DNA of 64,000 nucleotides, taken from NCBI RefSeq assembly GCF_000711955.1, contig NZ_KL543999.1, positions 62,001-126,000 on the forward strand. Reading direction: 5' to 3'. This document shows positions 1 to 7,867 of this stretch, piece after piece. A model generated the notes under the pieces. It saw only the letters and a list, made by a program, of their open reading frames with translations, had not been told where the DNA came from and did no database searches. Every line of letters begins with the position of its first letter. Position 1 is the stretch's first letter. The translations under genes and the position numbers were made by a program. The DNA comes from Nevskia soli DSM 19509 (GTDB taxonomy: Bacteria > Pseudomonadota > Gammaproteobacteria > Nevskiales > Nevskiaceae).

Positions 1-2
1 CA

Positions 3-1001
3 TCCGGCCTGATCAACCGCTTCGCGCGCGCCATGATCGGCAATGCCACGTCCAAGGGCTACCACGTCGAAGTCATCAGCGACGCCCTCCAGATCACGCC
101 CGCCCTGGTGCGCGACAAGAGCGCCAGCTTCGATGCGCAGACCTTTTGCCGCATCTCGCGCAACGTCAAGCTGCTGATGGACGACGAGTTCTGCGGCTTC
201 ACCACCGCGCCCTGCCGGGTCGGCTCCTTCCAGCACATGTGCGAAACCGCCCTGGACAGCCGCACCCTGGGCGAGGCCTTGCAACGGGCCTTCGGCTTCT
301 ACGGCCAGCTCACCCACGATATCGGCTTCGAGCTGGACGCCCACCAGGACACTGCCAGCCTGCGCATGAGCCTGGCGCACCCGGAACTGGACCGCTACAA
401 CTTCCTTTACGAGTGGTGGTTCATCGTCTGGTCGCACTTCGGGGCCTGGCTGATCGGGGAGGAAGTGCCGGTGGTCGCGGCGGACTTTCCCCATCCCCGG
501 GCCGGTTCGCTGGAAGAGTATGGCGATACCCTCACCGGCAACTGCCGCTTCTCACGTCCGGTCGGCAGCCTGTTGCTGCCGGTGCAGTACCTGGAGCGGC
601 GCATCATCCGCAAGCCGGAAGAGCTGGCGGCTTTCCTCCAGCCCAGCGGCTATGACATTGCCAATGTTTTCGGGGTCCATCGCAGTTTCCGCTCGCTGCT
701 GCGGTCCCGTCTGCGTGAACATCTGGGGCAGACCCAGGCGCTGCTCTCCATCGAGGACGCTGCGGCCCACTACAACATCAGCAGCCAGACCTTGCGCCGT
801 CGTCTTCAATCGGAATGCACCAGCTATCGGCTGGTCAAGGAAGAAGTGCGGCGGGAGGCGGTGCTGGAAATGTTGGGGCGGAGCGATGTCCGGATTGGGG
901 AGGTTTCTTTGATGGCGGGGTTTGCGGAGACTAATGGGTTGTCGCGCGCCCTCAAGAATTGGGTGGGGATTAGTCCGAGCGCGTATCGGCAGCAATCGTA
1001 A
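3..1001 (+). CDS. AraC family transcriptional regulator, 5' end cut by the window edge
   Basis: A DNA-binding regulator with an N-terminal arabinose-binding-like domain (AraC_binding type) and a C-terminal AraC helix-turn-helix pair. The HTH lies at about nt 740-990; visible pieces are LSIEDAAAHYNISSQTLRRR and the second-helix region ending GISPSAYRQQ, the usual AraC C-terminus. The frame stays open to base 3 without a stop. The family normally has some 10-20 residues before the sequence seen here, so the true start probably lies left of the window; the first internal ATG is at 33. It faces the catabolic block that begins at 3574 and could regulate it, but four gene-sized intervals lie between them and no binding site ties them together. 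The last 150 bases are poorer in C and richer in G/T codons than the rest. The family call is firm; target and inducer are unknown. Confidence 0.9.
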   Translation, partial: SGLINRFARAMIGNATSKGYHVEVISDALQITPALVRDKSASFDAQTFCRISRNVKLLMDDEFCGFTTAPCRVGSFQHMCETALDSRTLGEALQRAFGFYGQLTHDIGFELDAHQDTASLRMSLAHPELDRYNFLYEWWFIVWSHFGAWLIGEEVPVVAADFPHPRAGSLEEYGDTLTGNCRFSRPVGSLLLPVQYLERRIIRKPEELAAFLQPSGYDIANVFGVHRSFRSLLRSRLREHLGQTQALLSIEDAAAHYNISSQTLRRRLQSECTSYRLVKEEVRREAVLEMLGRSDVRIGEVSLMAGFAETNGLSRALKNWVGISPSAYRQQS

Positions 1002-1009
1002 GACCAAGT

Positions 1010-1444
1010 ATGTCGATAGCCGTCCTAACAGCATTTCTTACTGCTCTCGGAAGCATAGTGATCGCTGGGGCAACCTACTGGTTTACCAAGCAGCGAGAGC
1101 GTGATGCCGAATTGCGAAAGGAAAAGCTGGAACATTACAAGGACTTTGTCGCAAGTCTTAGCGGTATTGTCTCAGGCGATGCGACGCCTGAGGGCCAACG
1201 TGTTTTTGCAAGGGCATCTAACAAACTAATGTTGGTGGCGCCACAAGTAGTGATTGAAGCCCTTCAGGCATTCCAGCACGAAATACGAATATCCAACGAC
1301 AATAAGAGCATTCAGCGTCATGACCAGACGCTGTCGCAGTTGTTCTTCGAAATACGACGTGATCTAGGTATGTCGCCAGCGGATGATTCAAGAACATTTC
1401 AAGTAGGTCTGTGGGCATCAGGGGTCAAACCGGATAATTCTTAA
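1010..1444 (+). CDS. Small membrane-anchored hypothetical protein
   Basis: I do not recognise this 144-residue protein. It opens with one hydrophobic helix (residues about 4-25, ending TYWF). A highly charged, coiled-coil-like stretch follows (TKQRERDAELRKEKLEHYKD), then a soluble helical tail. This fits a membrane protein with its body in the cytoplasm. The gene starts 9 nt after the AraC stop codon, with no strong ribosome-binding site. Its codon use (many A- and T-ending codons, few GCC/CTG) is clearly unlike its neighbours, which suggests recent acquisition. Proteins of this general shape are often found singly in variable islands. No function is assigned. Confidence 0.7.
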   Translation: MSIAVLTAFLTALGSIVIAGATYWFTKQRERDAELRKEKLEHYKDFVASLSGIVSGDATPEGQRVFARASNKLMLVAPQVVIEALQAFQHEIRISNDNKSIQRHDQTLSQLFFEIRRDLGMSPADDSRTFQVGLWASGVKPDNS

Positions 1445-1574
1445 AATGTAGCGGGTATAGGGCGCAATAAGCGAAGCGCATTGCGCCGGATGGGATGTTG
1501 AAACTTCACCGAGCGCGCTTGCGCGCGGCCTGTATCCTCCCTGCGGCTGACCGGAGCTTTTCGCCTCCGGCGAC

Positions 1575-1604
1575 CTACTTCTTGTCAACAGCGACAAGAA
1601 GTAG
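1575..1604. repeat. Perfect 12-bp stem-loop
   Basis: CTACTTCTTGTC at 1575-1586 pairs perfectly with GACAAGAAGTAG at 1593-1604 around a six-base loop. No T-tract follows, so it reads as a repeat-family hairpin rather than a terminator. Confidence 0.75.
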
Positions 1605-1687
1605 GCAAGAAACGCCGCCCCGGAGTCTGCGCCCAACAATCGCCTGCGGCGATTGCTGGGTTCCCTGCGCTTCTCGCTCGTGGCGGG

Positions 1688-1723
1688 GTCCGCAGACAGG
1701 CCGTCCCTGGCCTGTCTGCGGAC
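1688..1723. repeat. Perfect 15-bp stem-loop
   Basis: GTCCGCAGACAGGCC at 1688-1702 pairs with its exact reverse complement at 1709-1723 around the loop GTCCCT. It belongs to the same structured block as the hairpins at 1575 and 1637. Confidence 0.75.
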
Positions 1724-1942
1724 GCTTCGGCATCCCTGCCTCGCCCCGCGCAAAAGGCGCGGGCCCGTGTCGCCACGAGCTGCGATGCTCGGCGCAGACA
1801 ACGGGGAGGAACGTCAAAAGCCACGGCAACGGCGCAAAGCAACGTCAAAGGCCCAAAGCAAAATCAAAAGCACGCTCTTCCACCCTTCGTCATTCCCGCG
1901 TAGGCGAATCCAGTTTTGCCCTGCCGCTCTGGTGAAGCAGAG

Positions 1943-1994
1943 TAGGGCGGGAGATATCCCGCCTTCCGCGATTGGCGGGATGTCTCCCGCCCTA
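1943..1994. repeat. 21-bp inverted repeat of the TAGGGCGGG type
   Basis: The left arm at 1943-1963 begins TAGGGCGGGAGATATC. The right arm at 1974-1994 is its reverse complement with one mismatch; the spacer is ten bases. The same GTAGGGCGG lead-in recurs at 2963 and 3041, each time running into a hairpin, so this is a local family of extragenic palindromes. Confidence 0.75.
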
Positions 1995-2116
1995 ATGGTT
2001 CTCCTCCGCATCCCCGGTCTCCTGACACCATGTTGTCAGCAGCAAATCCATACGCTGCCTGCAAGCCAATCCGGCCTGACAACACTCCGGAAAATACGGA
2101 GCAAATGGGAGCACCC

Positions 2117-2404
2117 ATGAGCGTCACCTACATCGGCCAGTCCCAGGCCAAGCCCGACACGATCGAGGAACTGCGCCACCTCCTATCTTCCGTGGTCGTG
2201 CCGGCGGTGAACAGTTCTCCGGGTTGTGAATCCTGCCGTTTCTACCAGAGCGAGGACGATCCGAGCCGGTTTATCGGCATCGAGGTCTGGACTTCCGTCG
2301 AAGCGCACCGTGCGGCGATCAGGAACATTCCCGCCAATGCCATCGCCGAATTCATGAAGCTGGTTGCCGGCGCCCCCACCGGCGGCTACCACTTCAACCT
2401 GTAA
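2117..2404 (+). CDS. Putative quinol monooxygenase (ABM domain protein)
   Basis: A 95-residue single-domain protein of the antibiotic biosynthesis monooxygenase (ABM) fold, a dimeric alpha/beta barrel that in characterised members oxidises quinols or degrades haem without a cofactor. The family pattern is clear: an opening strand, a helix with the register of IEELRHLLSSVVVPAVNSSPGC, then SCRFYQSEDDP, FIGIEVWTSVEAHRAAI and the closing helix. The start at 2117 is chosen because GGAG at 2108-2111 sits five bases upstream. An in-frame ATG at 2105 and the longer frame from 2030 lack this site. It stands alone between repeat-rich spacers. The substrate cannot be inferred. Confidence 0.8.
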   Translation: MSVTYIGQSQAKPDTIEELRHLLSSVVVPAVNSSPGCESCRFYQSEDDPSRFIGIEVWTSVEAHRAAIRNIPANAIAEFMKLVAGAPTGGYHFNL

Positions 2405-2513
2405 CCACCGCATTCGCGGGATTGACGCCCTGACGGCGTTGCCGCCACCATGAGCCGGCTCGGCCGTCCGGCTGAAATATGACCGGCATCGATTCGGCAT
2501 TCGGAGGTGGAAG

Positions 2514-2939
2514 ATGGGCGACTACAAGGGAAGCTGTTTCTGCGGCGCGGTGGAGTTCACGGTGAGCGGGGAGCCGGCTGCGATGGGTTACTGCCATTGC
2601 GAATCCTGCCGCCACTGGTCCGCGGGCCCGGTCAATGCCTTCACCCTGTGGCAGCCCGAGGCGGTGAAGGTGACCAAGGGGGCGGACAATATCGGCACCT
2701 ACAACAAGACGCCGACGAGTTTCCGCAAGTGGTGCAAGACCTGCGGCGGCCACCTGTTCAATGACCACCCGCCGTTCAAGCTCACCGACGTGTTCGCCGC
2801 GATGATCCCTGGCCTCAAGTTCCAGCCCGCCTTGCATGTGAACTACCAGGAAACGGTGATGAGGGTGAAGGACGGCCTGCCGAAGATGAAGGATTTCCCG
2901 GCGGAGATGGGCGGCTCGGGTGTGACCTTGCCGGAATAG
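2514..2939 (+). CDS. GFA family zinc protein
   Basis: A 141-residue protein of the GFA (glutathione-dependent formaldehyde-activating enzyme-like, CENP-V/GFA) family. The zinc ligands expected for the fold are present: Cys8 and Cys10 in GSCFCGAV, Cys27, Cys29 and Cys32 in GYCHCESCRHW, and Cys74 and Cys77 in WCKTCGGHLF. A strong GGAGG (2503-2507) precedes the ATG. Most bacterial members have no proven activity; the original formaldehyde-glutathione claim applies to few of them. It is monocistronic as far as can be seen. The family is firm, the reaction open. Confidence 0.88.
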   Translation: MGDYKGSCFCGAVEFTVSGEPAAMGYCHCESCRHWSAGPVNAFTLWQPEAVKVTKGADNIGTYNKTPTSFRKWCKTCGGHLFNDHPPFKLTDVFAAMIPGLKFQPALHVNYQETVMRVKDGLPKMKDFPAEMGGSGVTLPE

Positions 2940-3139
2940 CGGCCGGATGTCGTTTCGGGTCGTAGGGCGGCCCGTGGCCGCCGAAGGGTGTCGCGCCAAT
3001 ACCCGGGAACGTGACGGCCTGGGCACCTTCGTAGTGCAGGTAGGGCGGGTCGGCAACCCGCCGTTCACCGCGGCAGGTATCCGGGCCGGAGTTGGTGCAA
3101 CTCATGACGCTCACCGCATGCGTGCCAACAAAAAACCTT

Positions 3140-3166
3140 GGCACGCATGGCACGCATGGCACGCAT
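3140..3166. repeat. Three tandem copies of a 9-bp unit
   Basis: GGCACGCAT occurs at 3140-3148, 3149-3157 and 3158-3166 without interruption. It is a simple short tandem repeat in non-coding DNA. Confidence 0.85.
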
Positions 3167-3482
3167 GACACAGATTTGACGCCGGGGCTGAAATCGTCAG
3201 CGAATGGATCATCCCCCGCGCCGCATTGGTGCACCCGGGCGCCCCTGCCAGCGCCCACTTCCCGCCCAATCCGCCGGCGCTTTCAAAACCCCCAATAAGC
3301 CCCTGAATTCAAAGACCTGCCTTCCCGGGCAAAGTCTCACCCATTTGCAGCAGGCGCAGACGGGCCTGCGGAGGGTAATTTGTCCGTACAGCCAACCAGC
3401 TCCAGCCGCCCGGAGCTGCGGGTTTTCGGATTTCCTGGCGGTTGTCACTTTTTGATATGGGCCGGCGCACCCCGGCTACCTA

Positions 3483-3503
3483 GACTGATGAAGTCCATCA
3501 GTC
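3483..3503. promoter_or_regulatory. Candidate operator upstream of the catabolic block
   Basis: GACTGATG at 3483-3490 and CATCAGTC at 3496-3503 form a perfect 8-bp inverted repeat with a 5-base spacer. It lies about 70 bases before the amidohydrolase start codon. The size and spacing suit a dimeric repressor or activator. That it regulates the block is inference from position. Confidence 0.45.
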
Positions 3504-3573
3504 CCGAAACGGTGACGTCCGATGGCGAAATTTGGACCCTGATAAGGCCTGGCAGCATCTGGAGGAATAGAAA

Positions 3574-4674
3574 ATGACTGAACTTGCAACGGAACGTCTG
3601 ATTTCGGTTGATTCGCATGTGCACTTCACCGACGAATGGGTGAAGGGGCGCCTGCGCAAGGAAATGCAGGTGGTGTGGGACGAGGCCAACAAGAAGGCCG
3701 AGGAATACGCCGCCAAGGTGCTGCGCGGCGGCCAGCCGCAGCTGGAGCTGGAGGATTTCGTCGATCCGGAAGCGGCGATGGACCCTGGCCACTTCGAGCC
3801 GCACGCCAAGCTCAAGGCGATGGACCGTGACGGCGTCTACGCCGAGGTCATCTTCCCGGAGCTGGCCGGCGCCAAGATCGCCAATCCGCACCTGATGGGC
3901 AGCGACTGGAAGGAAGTGTTCCAGGGCTACAACAACGCCATGGGCGACTTCGCTTCGATCGACCCCAAGCGCCTGATGACGGCCTACCAGCTGCCGCTGT
4001 ACGACATCGCCTTCGCGGTGAAGGAAGTCGAGCGCCTGGCGCGCGACAAGAAGGCGCGCTGCGTGCAGATCACCCCGTTCCCCTCGGACCTGGGCCTGCC
4101 GGACGTCTACGACAAGAGCTACGAGCCCTTGTGGGCGGCGATCCAGGCCAACGAGCTGACCATCCTCAACCACCTCGATCTCAAGAAAGAGCTGTGGGAC
4201 CTGTTCCGCCGCGATCCCACGCCGCAGAAGGGCATCTTCACCGGCCTGGCCTGGGCGCCGCTGGCCGAGTCGATCTGCATGTGGATCCTCACCGGCACGC
4301 TGGAGAAATTCCCCGGCCTGAAGGTGCTGCTGGTCGAGCCGGGCCTGGGCTGGCTGCCGTGGTTCTTCGAGTTCCTGCTCGATCCACGCATGCACCAGCA
4401 CTACACCTTCCCCGGGGTGAAGAAGCCGCCGAGCGAGTATTTCAAGCAGCAGATGGGCGCCACCTTCATGTACGAGCCCACCGGCCTCAAGGCCTGCTAC
4501 GACTACTTCGGCCCGGACTGCATCTACTGGTCCACCGACTTCCCGCATCCGGCCACCTGCTGGCCGAATTCGCGCAAGCAGGTCGTATCGCAGTTCGCCG
4601 AAGCCGGCATCCCCGAGGCCGATCGCCGCAAGATCACCTCGGAAAACGGCCTCAAGCTGTTCGGCCTGAAGTAA
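3574..4674 (+). CDS. Amidohydrolase family protein (Amidohydro_2), first gene of the catabolic block
   Basis: A 366-residue TIM-barrel metal-dependent hydrolase or decarboxylase of the Amidohydro_2 (ACMSD-like) group. The N-terminal HxH metal motif is in VDSHVHF (residues about 12-18). A barrel histidine is in TILNHLD, and the C-terminal Asp is in YWSTDFPHP, the characteristic end of this group. GGAGG about 10 bases upstream supports the start. In related degradation clusters such proteins act as non-hydrolytic decarboxylases or hydratases as often as hydrolases, so the reaction is not fixed by the fold. It is followed after 103 bases by the double CoA-transferase, in the same direction. Confidence 0.88.
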   Translation: MTELATERLISVDSHVHFTDEWVKGRLRKEMQVVWDEANKKAEEYAAKVLRGGQPQLELEDFVDPEAAMDPGHFEPHAKLKAMDRDGVYAEVIFPELAGAKIANPHLMGSDWKEVFQGYNNAMGDFASIDPKRLMTAYQLPLYDIAFAVKEVERLARDKKARCVQITPFPSDLGLPDVYDKSYEPLWAAIQANELTILNHLDLKKELWDLFRRDPTPQKGIFTGLAWAPLAESICMWILTGTLEKFPGLKVLLVEPGLGWLPWFFEFLLDPRMHQHYTFPGVKKPPSEYFKQQMGATFMYEPTGLKACYDYFGPDCIYWSTDFPHPATCWPNSRKQVVSQFAEAGIPEADRRKITSENGLKLFGLK

Positions 4675-4777
4675 GCGTTTTGACGTAGAGCCGGCCGGTT
4701 GTTTTCGACGGGAAGCAACCCGCCGGTGCGTTCAACAAGTTACGAATCAACTATCAGATGGCGGTCAGGAGGAGACG

Positions 4778-7315
4778 ATGGCAGCGGTTCTCGACAAGCT
4801 CCGGGTTCTGGATCTTTCATGGGGCATTGCTGGCCCGATGACGGCCATGCTGATGGCCGACAACGGCGCGCAGGTCACCAAGATCGAGCCGCCGGGCGGG
4901 GATCCGTTCCGCAACCAGCTCGGCTACAAGGTGTGGAACCGCGGCAAGCGCAGCGCGGTGTACGACCTGAAAAACGCCGCCGACAAGGACAACTTCCTGG
5001 CCCTGGTGAAAACCGCCGACGTGCTGATCGAAAGCTACGCGCCGGGCGTCACCAAAAAACTGGGTATCGATTACGACACCCTGCACAAGCTCAACCCGCG
5101 GCTGGTCTACTGCTCGATCACCGGCTACGGCCGCGACAACGAGAACTCCGACCGCCCGGCCTACGACGCCCTGGTGGCGGCGCGCTCCGGCCTGCATTGG
5201 GAGCAGCGCGGCTGGCCGGAAGGCGCCATGAATCACCTGCTGGGCCGGCCCGATCCGTTCCCCGACCTGGAAATTCCCTATGAGTGGGTGCAGGGCGCAC
5301 CGCGCCCCGGTCCGCTGTTTCCGGCCTCGCACTGGCCCAGCCTCGGCGCCTTCTTCAGCGCCTCGGTCGGCATCAGCGCCGCGCTGCGCGCGCGTGAGAT
5401 CAACGGCACCGGCCAGTGGGTCGAAGCCTCGCTGCTGCAGGGCGCCATGGCCGGCGCCGCCGGCGTGTGGCAGCGCGCCGAGAACATCGACGCCGACGGC
5501 TTCGACAGCTGGATCCTCGGCAGCCGTTCCCCTAAGGGCCACTTCCAGTGCAAGGACGGCCGCTGGATCCAGAACTGGGTGCCGAACCCGCGCTTCATCC
5601 TCACCGCCTCCGAAGGCGAGCACATCAACGCCACGCCGAACCTCACCGTGCAGAACGACCCGGACCGCTTCGGCACCGGGCCGGAAGAGTTGCTGGTGAT
5701 GGCGCATTACCAGCCGATCCTGGCCGAGGCCATCGCCAAGTTCACCGCCAAGGAATGGGTGGACGCCGCCGCCGTCGCCGAGATGACCATGCAGGACATC
5801 CGCTCGGTGGAAGCCTCGCTGGCCGACCCGCTGTTCCTGGCGGATGGCTGCGTCACCGAGATGAACGACCCCGAACTGGGGAAGATCCGCGCCGTCGGTG
5901 CCGCGTACAAGATGAGCGCCACGCCGGGCAAGATCGGCGGCCCCGCGCCGAAAGTGGGGCAGCACACCGCCGAGGTGAAGGCCGAGGCGGAGAAGGCGAA
6001 GTCGGCCTCGGCTGCCGCGCCAGCCGCGACCGGCAAGAAGATCAAGCGCCCGCTGGAAGGCATCACCGTGCTCGACCTGGGCCTGGCCATCGCCGGTCCC
6101 TTCGGCGCGCAGCTGCTGTCGGACCTGGGCGCCAACGTCATCAAGATCAACGGCCTGTTCGACATGTTCTGGCACCGCGTGCACATCGCCTACATGGCGA
6201 ACCGCGGCAAGAAGAGCATCACCCTCAACCTCAAGCACCCCGAGGCGATGAAGATCTTCCTCGAGCTGGTGAAGACGGCCGACGTGGTGCATCACAACAT
6301 GCGCTACGACGCCGCGGAGCGCCTGAAGATCGACTACGAGAGCCTGAAGCAGATCAACCCCAAGCTGATCTACTGCCACACCCGCGGCTTCGAGACCGGC
6401 GTCCGTGCCAGCCTGCCCGGCAACGACCAGACCGGCGCCTGCCTGTCCGGCATCCAGTACGAGGACGGCGGCATGGACCGCGGCGGCAAGCCGATCTGGA
6501 GCCTGACCTCCTTCGGCGACACCGGCAACGGTTTCCTCTCCGCCGTGGCGGTGATCAACGCCATCTATCACCGCGACCGCACCGGCGAAGGCCAGATGGT
6601 GGACACCTCCATCATCAACGCCGCGCTGCTCAATACCTCCTACGCGGTGGCCACGCCCGACGGCAAGGGCTTCGAGCGCCCGAAGATCGACGGTATGCAG
6701 TACGGCTACTCCGCTGGCCACCGCCTGTATGAAACCAAGCAGGGCTGGCTCTGCGTGCTGCTGCTCAACCAGGCGCACTGGGATGAGCTGCTCACCGTGC
6801 TGGGCCTGCCGGAGCTGGTCACCGACGCCCGCTTCGCCACCGAGGAGGCGCGCAAGAAGAACGACGAGGTTCTGGCCCAGCTCATCGCCGAGCGCTTCAT
6901 GACCGCCACCGCCGCCGACTGGTTCGCCAGGCTCGACGCCGCCGGCGTGCCGCTGGAAATCGTCTCCGAGGATTTCTCGCTCAAGCTCTACGAGAACCCG
7001 CAGTTCCTGAAGCAGCAGTGGGTCACCTCCTATCCGCATCCGGTGGTCGGCAAGCTCGACCAGATCGGGCTGCTGTTCAGCCTGTCGGAAACGCCGGGCG
7101 TGATCCAGGGGCGGCCGCTGCTGGTGGGCGAGCACACCAAGGAAATTCTTGCCGGCATGGGCTACCCCGAAGACAAGGTGAAGGCCCTGGAAGAGCAGTT
7201 CGCCATCGGCTTCGTCGGCATGCCGCGCATGCCGCCGCGTCCGCCGGCTGGACAGCCGGCCGCGCCGAAGCAGGGCATGGCCAGCATGCTGGAAAAAGAA
7301 GCTGTCAAGAAATAG
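4778..7315 (+). CDS. Fused tandem CaiB/BaiF family III CoA-transferase
   Basis: An 845-residue protein made of two complete family III CoA-transferase domains, residues about 1-400 and 423-835, joined by an Ala/Lys-rich linker. Family III enzymes move CoA between two carboxylic acids through an aspartyl-CoA anhydride and normally work as interlocked dimers of about 400 residues; here both halves are in one chain. Each half opens with the Rossmann start (VLDLSWGIAGP; VLDLGLAIAGP) and has the LGA/NGAxV.KI motif. The second half keeps the catalytic-loop Asp (Asp581, SFGDTGNG). In the first half the matching stretch (residues 178-190, GPLFPASHWPSLG) has no Asp. GGAGG precedes the ATG. One half therefore appears structural or altered. 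Confidence 0.9.
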   Translation: MAAVLDKLRVLDLSWGIAGPMTAMLMADNGAQVTKIEPPGGDPFRNQLGYKVWNRGKRSAVYDLKNAADKDNFLALVKTADVLIESYAPGVTKKLGIDYDTLHKLNPRLVYCSITGYGRDNENSDRPAYDALVAARSGLHWEQRGWPEGAMNHLLGRPDPFPDLEIPYEWVQGAPRPGPLFPASHWPSLGAFFSASVGISAALRAREINGTGQWVEASLLQGAMAGAAGVWQRAENIDADGFDSWILGSRSPKGHFQCKDGRWIQNWVPNPRFILTASEGEHINATPNLTVQNDPDRFGTGPEELLVMAHYQPILAEAIAKFTAKEWVDAAAVAEMTMQDIRSVEASLADPLFLADGCVTEMNDPELGKIRAVGAAYKMSATPGKIGGPAPKVGQHTAEVKAEAEKAKSASAAAPAATGKKIKRPLEGITVLDLGLAIAGPFGAQLLSDLGANVIKINGLFDMFWHRVHIAYMANRGKKSITLNLKHPEAMKIFLELVKTADVVHHNMRYDAAERLKIDYESLKQINPKLIYCHTRGFETGVRASLPGNDQTGACLSGIQYEDGGMDRGGKPIWSLTSFGDTGNGFLSAVAVINAIYHRDRTGEGQMVDTSIINAALLNTSYAVATPDGKGFERPKIDGMQYGYSAGHRLYETKQGWLCVLLLNQAHWDELLTVLGLPELVTDARFATEEARKKNDEVLAQLIAERFMTATAADWFARLDAAGVPLEIVSEDFSLKLYENPQFLKQQWVTSYPHPVVGKLDQIGLLFSLSETPGVIQGRPLLVGEHTKEILAGMGYPEDKVKALEEQFAIGFVGMPRMPPRPPAGQPAAPKQGMASMLEKEAVKK

Positions 7316-7327
7316 ATCAAACCGCAT

Positions 7328-7367
7328 CCCCTCTCCCTGTGGGAGAGGGGCAGGGGTGAGGGGCGCA
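7328..7367. repeat. CCCCTCTCCC-type extragenic repeat, copy 1
   Basis: CCCCTCTCCC-TGT-GGGAGAGGGG forms a hairpin, followed by CAGGGGTGAGGGGCGC. Closely similar units lie at 17137 and 54635. This is a common dispersed extragenic element of proteobacteria. Confidence 0.75.
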
Positions 7368-7408
7368 CTTTCACCTTTCGATACTTCCAATCAGACAACG
7401 AAACCGCC

Positions 7409-7849
7409 ATGACCGATCCGACCGAGTCAGCACCGAATCCCCCGCCCAAGCCTACCCGCCTGGCCCCCATCGTCACCCTCGATGCCAAGTTCTTCTGGGA
7501 TGCGGCCGACAGGGGTGAGTTCGTCGGTGAGGCCTGCGCCGACTGCGGCAAGCTGCGCTTCCCGCCGCGGCCGATGTGCCCGCATTGCCACAGCGTCAAG
7601 CGCAACGAAGTGAAGCTGTCCGGGCGCGGCACCGTCTACACCTGGATCCAGCCGCGTCACCCTGCGCCGTTCGGATTCAAGGAACCGCCGATCGTCGCCA
7701 CCATCGAGCTGGAGGAAGGCTATCGCCTGGTCTCCAACCTCTACGACATCGCCCTGGAAGACGTGAAGGCGGGGATGCCGGTGGAAGTGTTCTTCGTGCC
7801 CACCATGGGCAACCATCAAGTGCCGGTGTTCCGGCCGCGTGCGAAATAA
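7409..7849 (+). CDS. DUF35 zinc-ribbon/OB-fold protein, partner of the thiolase-like protein
   Basis: A 146-residue two-part protein. The zinc ribbon uses Cys43, Cys46, Cys57 and Cys60 (EACADCGKLRFPPRPMCPHC). An OB-fold follows, with SGRGTVYTW and the closing strands. DUF35 proteins bind CoA or acyl-CoA and form complexes with SCP2-type thiolases or with acyl-CoA hydratases and aldolases; the ChsH2 DUF35 domain with Ltp2 in steroid side-chain loss is the best-known case. Here the thiolase-fold gene begins 18 bases downstream, which is the typical gene pair. The 5' gap holds the repeat at 7328. A complex with the next gene product is very likely but not shown. Confidence 0.9.
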   Translation: MTDPTESAPNPPPKPTRLAPIVTLDAKFFWDAADRGEFVGEACADCGKLRFPPRPMCPHCHSVKRNEVKLSGRGTVYTWIQPRHPAPFGFKEPPIVATIELEEGYRLVSNLYDIALEDVKAGMPVEVFFVPTMGNHQVPVFRPRAK

Positions 7850-7867
7850 GCGAAAAGGAAAACAATC

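Larger units (their letters stand above)
1445..2116. other. Gene-free stretch made of extragenic repeat elements
   Basis: About 670 bases with no credible gene; the ORFs that cross it on both strands share no coding signature and overlap repeats. It holds a series of perfect hairpins: a 12-bp stem (1575-1586 with 1593-1604), an 8-bp stem (1637-1644 with 1648-1655), a 15-bp stem (1688-1702 with 1709-1723), then a fragment starting near 1889 that resembles the common CATTCCCGCG extragenic repeat, and a 21-bp inverted repeat (1943-1994). The block from about 1560 to 1830 resembles the widespread proteobacterial repeat that begins with a TACTTCTTG...CAAGAAGTAGGC stem. Confidence 0.65.
2940..3573. 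other. Intergenic region before the catabolic block
   Basis: About 630 bases without a supportable gene. It contains two GTAGGGCGG-type hairpins (2966-2982, stem GGCGGCC; 3044-3062, stem GGCGGGT), three head-to-tail copies of the nonamer GGCACGCAT (3140-3166), and an 8-bp inverted repeat at 3483-3503, about 70 bases before the first gene of the block. The promoter of the block must lie in its 3' part, but I cannot place convincing -35/-10 boxes. Confidence 0.6.

Noticed and set aside
1495..2120. Several overlapping ORFs of 84-155 codons on both strands
   Set aside because: They lie over perfect hairpins and repeat elements, and none shows a ribosome-binding site, domain or consistent codon use.
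3140..3166. CRISPR-like repeat
   Set aside because: Only three 9-bp units with no spacers and no cas genes; it is a simple tandem repeat.
4817..7390. An 857-codon open frame on the minus strand
   Set aside because: It is the exact antisense of the double CoA-transferase, with His/Gly/Val/Arg-rich sequence and no domain. High-GC codon bias creates such shadows.
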